Shown here: positions 12,001 to 18,000 of the stretch, piece by piece | Layout of the letters: the number at the start of each line of letters is the position of its first letter | How positions within the stretch are numbered: the stretch's first letter is position 1 | Assembly (NCBI GenBank): GCA_026770585.1 | Contig: MU646373.1 | Location: 305,899-332,686 of the forward strand | Source of the DNA: Baffinella frigidus | Taxonomy: Eukaryota > Cryptophyceae > Cryptomonadales > Baffinellaceae | Reading direction: 5' to 3' | DNA length: 26,788 bases | The notes under the pieces: generated by a model | Told to the model about the DNA's origin: nothing | Databases searched by the model: none | What the model saw: the letters and a program-made list of their open reading frames with translations, nothing else | Translations under genes and position numbers: made by a program

Positions 12001-15000
12001 CTACCACGCATGCCTGCCATATCGCAAGCGCGCCCATCCTACTCCCTGCGCGGTCTCGATGCGGCAACTCCACTCATGAATAGCAACACCGAGCATCGCA
12101 CAGACCCGCCCACTGAACGAACTCAAACTCGCAGCCTTGGTTTGATGGGGAGGCGGACCTCCTGCAGAAGCCCCCACTCGCTCTCCTTCGGGCCAGCCGC
12201 GACCGCAACCTCCGCAGCAGCCATCAACCTCGCCACCACCTCCGCCGCCCCCCCAGCCCCGCCCGCCCGCGCCCCGCTCCCAAGCGCCCGCACATCAACA
12301 TCCATCGTCCCCCCCCAGCGCCCCTCCCCCCCCTTGGCGCGCGCGAGGTGAGCGAGGCGCCGCAGGAGGATTGGGTCTGCGGCACCGCTCTCCGCGCGCG
12401 CCTTGACCTGTGTTGGAGTGTGGGGTTTGATGTTTTGTGTTTGGGGTGTGGGGTGTGAGGTTCGGGGGTTGGGGTTTGGGGTTTGGGGTTTNNNNNNNNN
12501 NNNNNNNNNNNNNNNNNNNNNNNNNNNNNNNNNNNNNNNNNNNNNNNNNNNNNNNNNNNNNNNNNNNNNNNNNNNNNNNNNNNNNNNNNNNNNNNNNNNN
12601 NNNNNNNNNNNNNNNNNNNNNNNNNNNNNNNNNNNNNNNNNNNNNNNNNNNNNNNNNNNNNNNNNNNNNNNNNNNNNNNNNNNNNNNNNNNNNNNNNNNN
12701 NNNNNNNNNNNNNNNNNNNNNNNNNNNNNNNNNNNNNNNNNNNNNNNNNNNNNNNNNNNNNNNNNNNNNNNNNNNNNNNNNNNNNNNNNNNNNNNNNNNN
12801 NNNNNNNNNNNNNNNNNNNNNNNNNNNNNNNNNNNNNNNNNNNNNNNNNNNNNNNNNNNNNNNNNNNNNNNNNNNNNNNNNNNNNNNNNNNNNNNNNNNN
12901 NNNNNNNNNNNNNNNNNNNNNNNNNNNNNNNNGTGGGGGTTGGGATTTGGGGGTTGGGATTTGGGGTTTGGGATTTGGGATTTGGGGTTTGGGGTTTGGG
13001 GTTTGGAGTTTGGGGCCCAGGGTTCAGGGTCCAGGGTTCAGGGTTCAGGGTTCAGGGTTCAGGGTTCAGAGTTCAGGATTCAGGGTCCAGGGATTAGGGC
13101 GCGAAACCTCGAAGCGCATAGCGAGGGCGGACGCTGCGCGGTTTGGGGGTGTGGGGTGTGGGGTCTAGGGTTTAGAGGTTAGGGGTGAGGATTCAGGGTG
13201 CCCCCAGGCGTCAGAGGGGGGGGAAACCTCGGAGCGCATAGCGAGGGCGGACGCGGCAAGGGAGACGTTGCGGCGCGCGAGAAGGGCCACCATCGCGCGC
13301 GCCAGCAGCAAGTCCGCACGCTGCGAACGAGACACCGCGTCAGTCAGGGTGCGTTCATCCCAGATGGCCAGGGCCGATGACGAGATCGAGCACTGCAGTT
13401 GACACGCTGCTCGCGAGAAGATGAAAGAATTATGGGGAATTAAATCGAAGCGTCGACTCGAGTCCGCACGCTGCTCACGAGACACCGCGGCAGTCAGGGT
13501 TCGTGCATCCCAATGGCCAGGGCCGATGCTGAGATCGCATCCCAGATCCAGAGACAGCGACGGAGCATGCCAGAGACAGAGACACGTTTGCTGCATGCCA
13601 GCCGCTGCCTACCGGGTCAGCCAGAGTTGATGCATCCCAGATGGCCAGGGCCGGTGCTGAGATCGAGCGCTGCTCCGAGGCTATCTGCAAGTTCCAGGTC
13701 CGAGATCCGCGACGCGCCGCTGCCTGCAGCCACGGGGCAAGTCGCTGCGTTTGGGGGAGGGGGAGTTCCTCCGTGACGCCGCAGGCGCTGCGGAGCGTGT
13801 GGGCCAGCCAGGGGAGGGCCTGCGCCAGCAACTGGGGGTGGGGGGGGCACCGTCAAGTCGCGGCGAGAGGCGGCATCAGCAGCTTGCACGACCAAATCAC
13901 ACCCACTCCCGACCTCCAAAACCCACGCCCGCACCCGCACCTCGACCAGCCATGCCTCAGCCGACCCCCCCTCCACCGCCCCCCCGCCCGCATCCCGCAC
14001 ATCCCGCGCCTTCCCCCGCTTCCCGGGGAGGTCCACCGGCTCCATGCGCAACCATCCGCTGTCTCCCCCCGCGCCCGATGCGGCGTCGCCTCCAGCAGCC
14101 GCCCCGCGCCCCCCGTCGGGGAGGGTGAGGAAGGCGGGGGCGTCCTCGTGGCGGGCGAGGAGACGCGTGGGGATGGAGAGGGAGGCGAGGGGCGTCGTGG
14201 ATGGGGGGACCGAGTGCGTCTCGACCACCGTCACCTTCAACGTCTGCCGTCCAAGGTGTAGAGGTCAGTCAAGGTGCAGGGTTCAGAAACATCCGGATCG
14301 GGGGTGCTCCCTGAGCACGCGCCGCCAGCCCTGGAAGTGAGGGCCTGGGGCATCCTTTTCCGGGGCCGCCCGGGGAACGATGCTGGACGTCAACGGCGTG
14401 GTTCTGAGGTGTGTGTGGTGCGCAGAGCACAGCCGTGCGCAGAGGGGGGAAACGCGGCCGAGAGGCAGGGGACCATGCCGGGTGGGTGTTCCATGGGGGG
14501 TGTTCCATGAGACGAGACACGGGTAGCATCGTGTAGGGTACCAGGCGAGAAACGTGGGAGGAGGAGGAGGATGGGGGGGATACCGCGCGCGCGAGCGTCT
14601 CACCAGACACGTCCAGAGGACTCACCTGCTCCCAGCTGTATCGCCCGTGACCCTCAGCCTGCGCGACCTGCGACTTCTTGCTGGTGGTGCACCGCCACGC
14701 GCCCTTCCCCCCCGAGCCGTCCCGCGCGCGCGCAGCCTGGGGCGCGTCGACGATGGACAGCTGGAGGGAGATGCTCCCGCCGCTGACGCCGACGACGTTC
14801 CGCAGGTCGATGCCTTCCAGCACGAGCGACGTCCCGGTCAGGAACTCCAAGGCATGCCCCCCACCGCCTGCGCCACCCCCCACCATCCCTGACGCGTCGC
14901 TGTCCAGGTGGGTGTCGCGAGCGGTGTGCGTGTTCCGCGTGGAGGGGGGGGGCGAACGTGTCCTGTCCTTGTTGAGGGGGGCGGCGAAGGATCGCGAGGG

Positions 15001-18000
15001 GGTGTCGAGGCGTCCGGACACAGCCATTACGTCCCCGAACCCCTTGAAATGCGCCTGCGTGAGGGACACAGGGAGGCTTGATGTGATCCGAAAGGAAGCA
15101 TGGCCTTTCTACAGAACCAGTTCCGTTGTCCGTCTATGGTGGGAGTTCAAAGAACCGAAAGGACCTAAAGGGAGAGTTGGTATTCGCACGCCCCCCTATC
15201 GAATTGCCCGGCGCTGCTTCAGGCGGGGACATTCTGCAACACCTGCAAATCTAGTACAACCACTCTAGAAGCTCCTGAAAATCTAGTACAACCACTCTAG
15301 AAGCTCTGGGAATCGCGGGGTATCGCCCTGAAAGGATACACGCTTGGACAGAAACAGTTGCCTCGCTGCCACCAACCCTCACAGTCTGGGCAAATCGGGG
15401 AAAATGGCTCTAAAAATCCCCATAAAGGCCGTCGGATTCCGACGGCCTCCAAGGGGGTTTGGTGTTTTTGACTTGTTCGATTTGCCCAAGTTGTGAGGGT
15501 TGGTGGTGCCGGGACCAGAAAACCTCAGGCAAAAACAGGTTCGCCGAACCATAACCACCAGCCCTGGGAGGTGGCTCAAATTGTGGTCTGAAGTTGGAGC
15601 CATTTTACCTTGTAGACACCCCAGATCTGGGGTGTCTACAACTTAAGAAGTCGCAATCTTGGTACAAAATCAACTTTTGGCATTTTTGTTCCAGACCACA
15701 ATTTGAGCCACCTCCAAGGGCTAGTGGAAAGCCTGCGACCGTCTGGTCACGGTTGCGCGGAACCAGAAAGCCAGCAGAGTATGTTGTCCCTTAAGTGGCG
15801 AGTAGGCGCATACGCCCTACGGTAGGGCCCTAGGACCTGCCTAGAGCGAGTTAGGGCGAATTTTGCGGGGCGCACCTCCTTAGACGGCAGCGGGAGGGAA
15901 TCGCGGGGCGCGTGCGGAGAGGGCGAGCGAGATGGCGAGCGAGATGGAGAGGGCGGCAGCCCGGACGTGCTCCGCAGCGCCTTCTCGAACATGCCTGCGC
16001 CCTGTTTCAGGCTGCTACCCCACGTTGACGCGACCTTGTCTCCGTCTGCCCGCGCCTGTCCGCGCGCAGGCTTCAGGGTCGAGGTTAGGGGTTCATGGTT
16101 TGGGGTTCAGGATTTAGGGGTAGTGTTTGGAATGCGGCGGAGTGCTTACCCAGCTGCCCGGTCCTGCCAGGTTAGGGTGTGGCGCTCAGTACTGGCGTGC
16201 CCCGCACGATGAAACTGAGAAGAGACCAGGCAGCCACCACTAGTGGACGTGACTGTGGCAAGGTGACTCCGCCCATTCTGCGCGGGACTGTATCCCCAGA
16301 ACCAGGACAGGCAGGGACGTGCATCCTGCGGCGAACTCTGCGCCCGAACCGCGGCGCCAGCCCCCCCTTCACTGCTCTGGACGCCGCACCGCGCAATGCT
16401 TTCTCCCACTGTTAGGGAGGCTTCGAACCCTCGCTTGGCACGCTGGGCGCCCGCACACGCTTGGAGGGGGGAGGCACCTGACGCCACAGGACCCTCTCCC
16501 CAACCACCGCGCGGTGCTCAAGCTCAGGCGGCACGCGCAACGCCGGCTCCGCGCCCTTGAGCCCTTTCTCAGGCCGCATCAGAAACAGCTTCCCCCCCCC
16601 GACGTCCCCGCCCCCGCCCACCTTCCCCCCACCGAAGTACCCCCCCGCGCCTGCCCCGCCCTTCCCACCCCCCGTGAGGGTGAGCGCGTGATCGTAGAAG
16701 GACGCTTCGTACTTGTGGAGGACCCCGCGCTCATCCTCCCCGGCATACCGTGCTTTCTGGGCGGCCCAGTCGTCCTCCCCCGCCTCCACCCGCTTCCACC
16801 CGCGCGCCGACCCTGGCTCCTTGAGCCCCACCCCCACTCCAAACGAGGACCGGCGCCGACTGCTCACGACCCCGCCCGCGGCCTTCCCCCCCGGGGTCTT
16901 TGGAGCCTCCTGGAGGGGCGCGAGCTTGGGTGCCTTCCCCGCGCTCCCCGGCGCAGGCGAGAGCATGCGGGCGCGCGCCGGGCTGGTGGGCCGCGCGAGG
17001 GGCGTCGAGACGCTGCGCGGCCCGTGCTTCACGCCTGGCGCCGCGCGCTCCACGGACCGCGAGTGCGGGGCGGCGGGCGCCGCGCGCTCCACGGGGCCAC
17101 GGCGGATCGCCTGCGGGGAGGACGCGCGGGGAGGCGACGCCGCGCCCCTGCGCCCCCTCGCGGGGGACGCAGGGGCGAGTGCGCGCATTGGGGAGGCTTC
17201 CGGCGAGGGGAAGCGCTGCGCCGCTCGCCCGGGGGGAGGGGGCTGCGCGGAAAGCATGAGGACGTCCGACATACGCAGCCCGGTGTTGACGGGTACTGTC
17301 CTGGCCCCGGCCCCGAACGTACTCCCCGGGAAGCCCACCCCCACGCGGGGCGTCAGCTCCACCCCCCCCGGCTCCTCGCCCCCGGGCGGGGCGACGCCAT
17401 TCGCCCCCCCCCCCATTCCGTTGACCACGTTCTTTCCCGAGTACATACCCCGGGCGCCGCCACGCGCGTCTTTCCCCGCCGCCTCCTGTTCCTCGGCGTG
17501 CCCCCTCGGAGATGGCAAGGCGGGCGCGATCGACGAAAAAGGCGACCCCCCCGCATGCGATGCTGCAGGGGAGTCGGGCTGAACGCCGTTCGCCACGTCT
17601 TCGCCCTCCCATTCTGACGTCTCTGACAGTAGCCCTGCGCCGACGGGTGGGATGGGTGAGCTGAGGTAAGACGCGGCGGCGAGAGGTGTAGGGTTTGGGG
17701 TTTGTGGTGTATGGTTTATGGTTTATGGTTTATGGTTTGGGGTTCAGGGTTCAGGGTTTAGAGTTTAGGGTCAAGGGTTGAGGTTGTAGGGTATAGGGTG
17801 TAGGGTATATGAGAGGTGACACGAGAAAGCACGCGCAACACAGGAGAGGTGGCGTCACACACCGGACTGAACCCGAAACCCTGAACCAGCAACGGTCCTG
17901 AGCTCATCCGGTCAGGTACTTGATTTAAATGGTCCGGGGTCCCCCCGAATACACGAAATTTACTACACGTTTGATCACACTAGTAATAATAAGGGCTGGA

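Noticed and set aside
11777-12073. Open minus-strand frame with ALAIWQACVVG
   Set aside because: No acceptor/donor pair fits the flanking phases, and the exon at 12159-12407 joins 11598-11758 directly in frame. Part of it is an inverted repeat.
12403-13182. Long VWGLGF/RVQG-rich open frames
   Set aside because: Translations of telomere-like repeats, and they run across the N gap.
16319-17617. 432-codon open frame on the plus strand
   Set aside because: It lies antisense to the Pro/Ser-rich exon. Its composition is Arg/Pro/His-rich with no motif, as expected from GC-rich antisense. The minus frame has better composition plus splice sites that fit the phase of the downstream exon.
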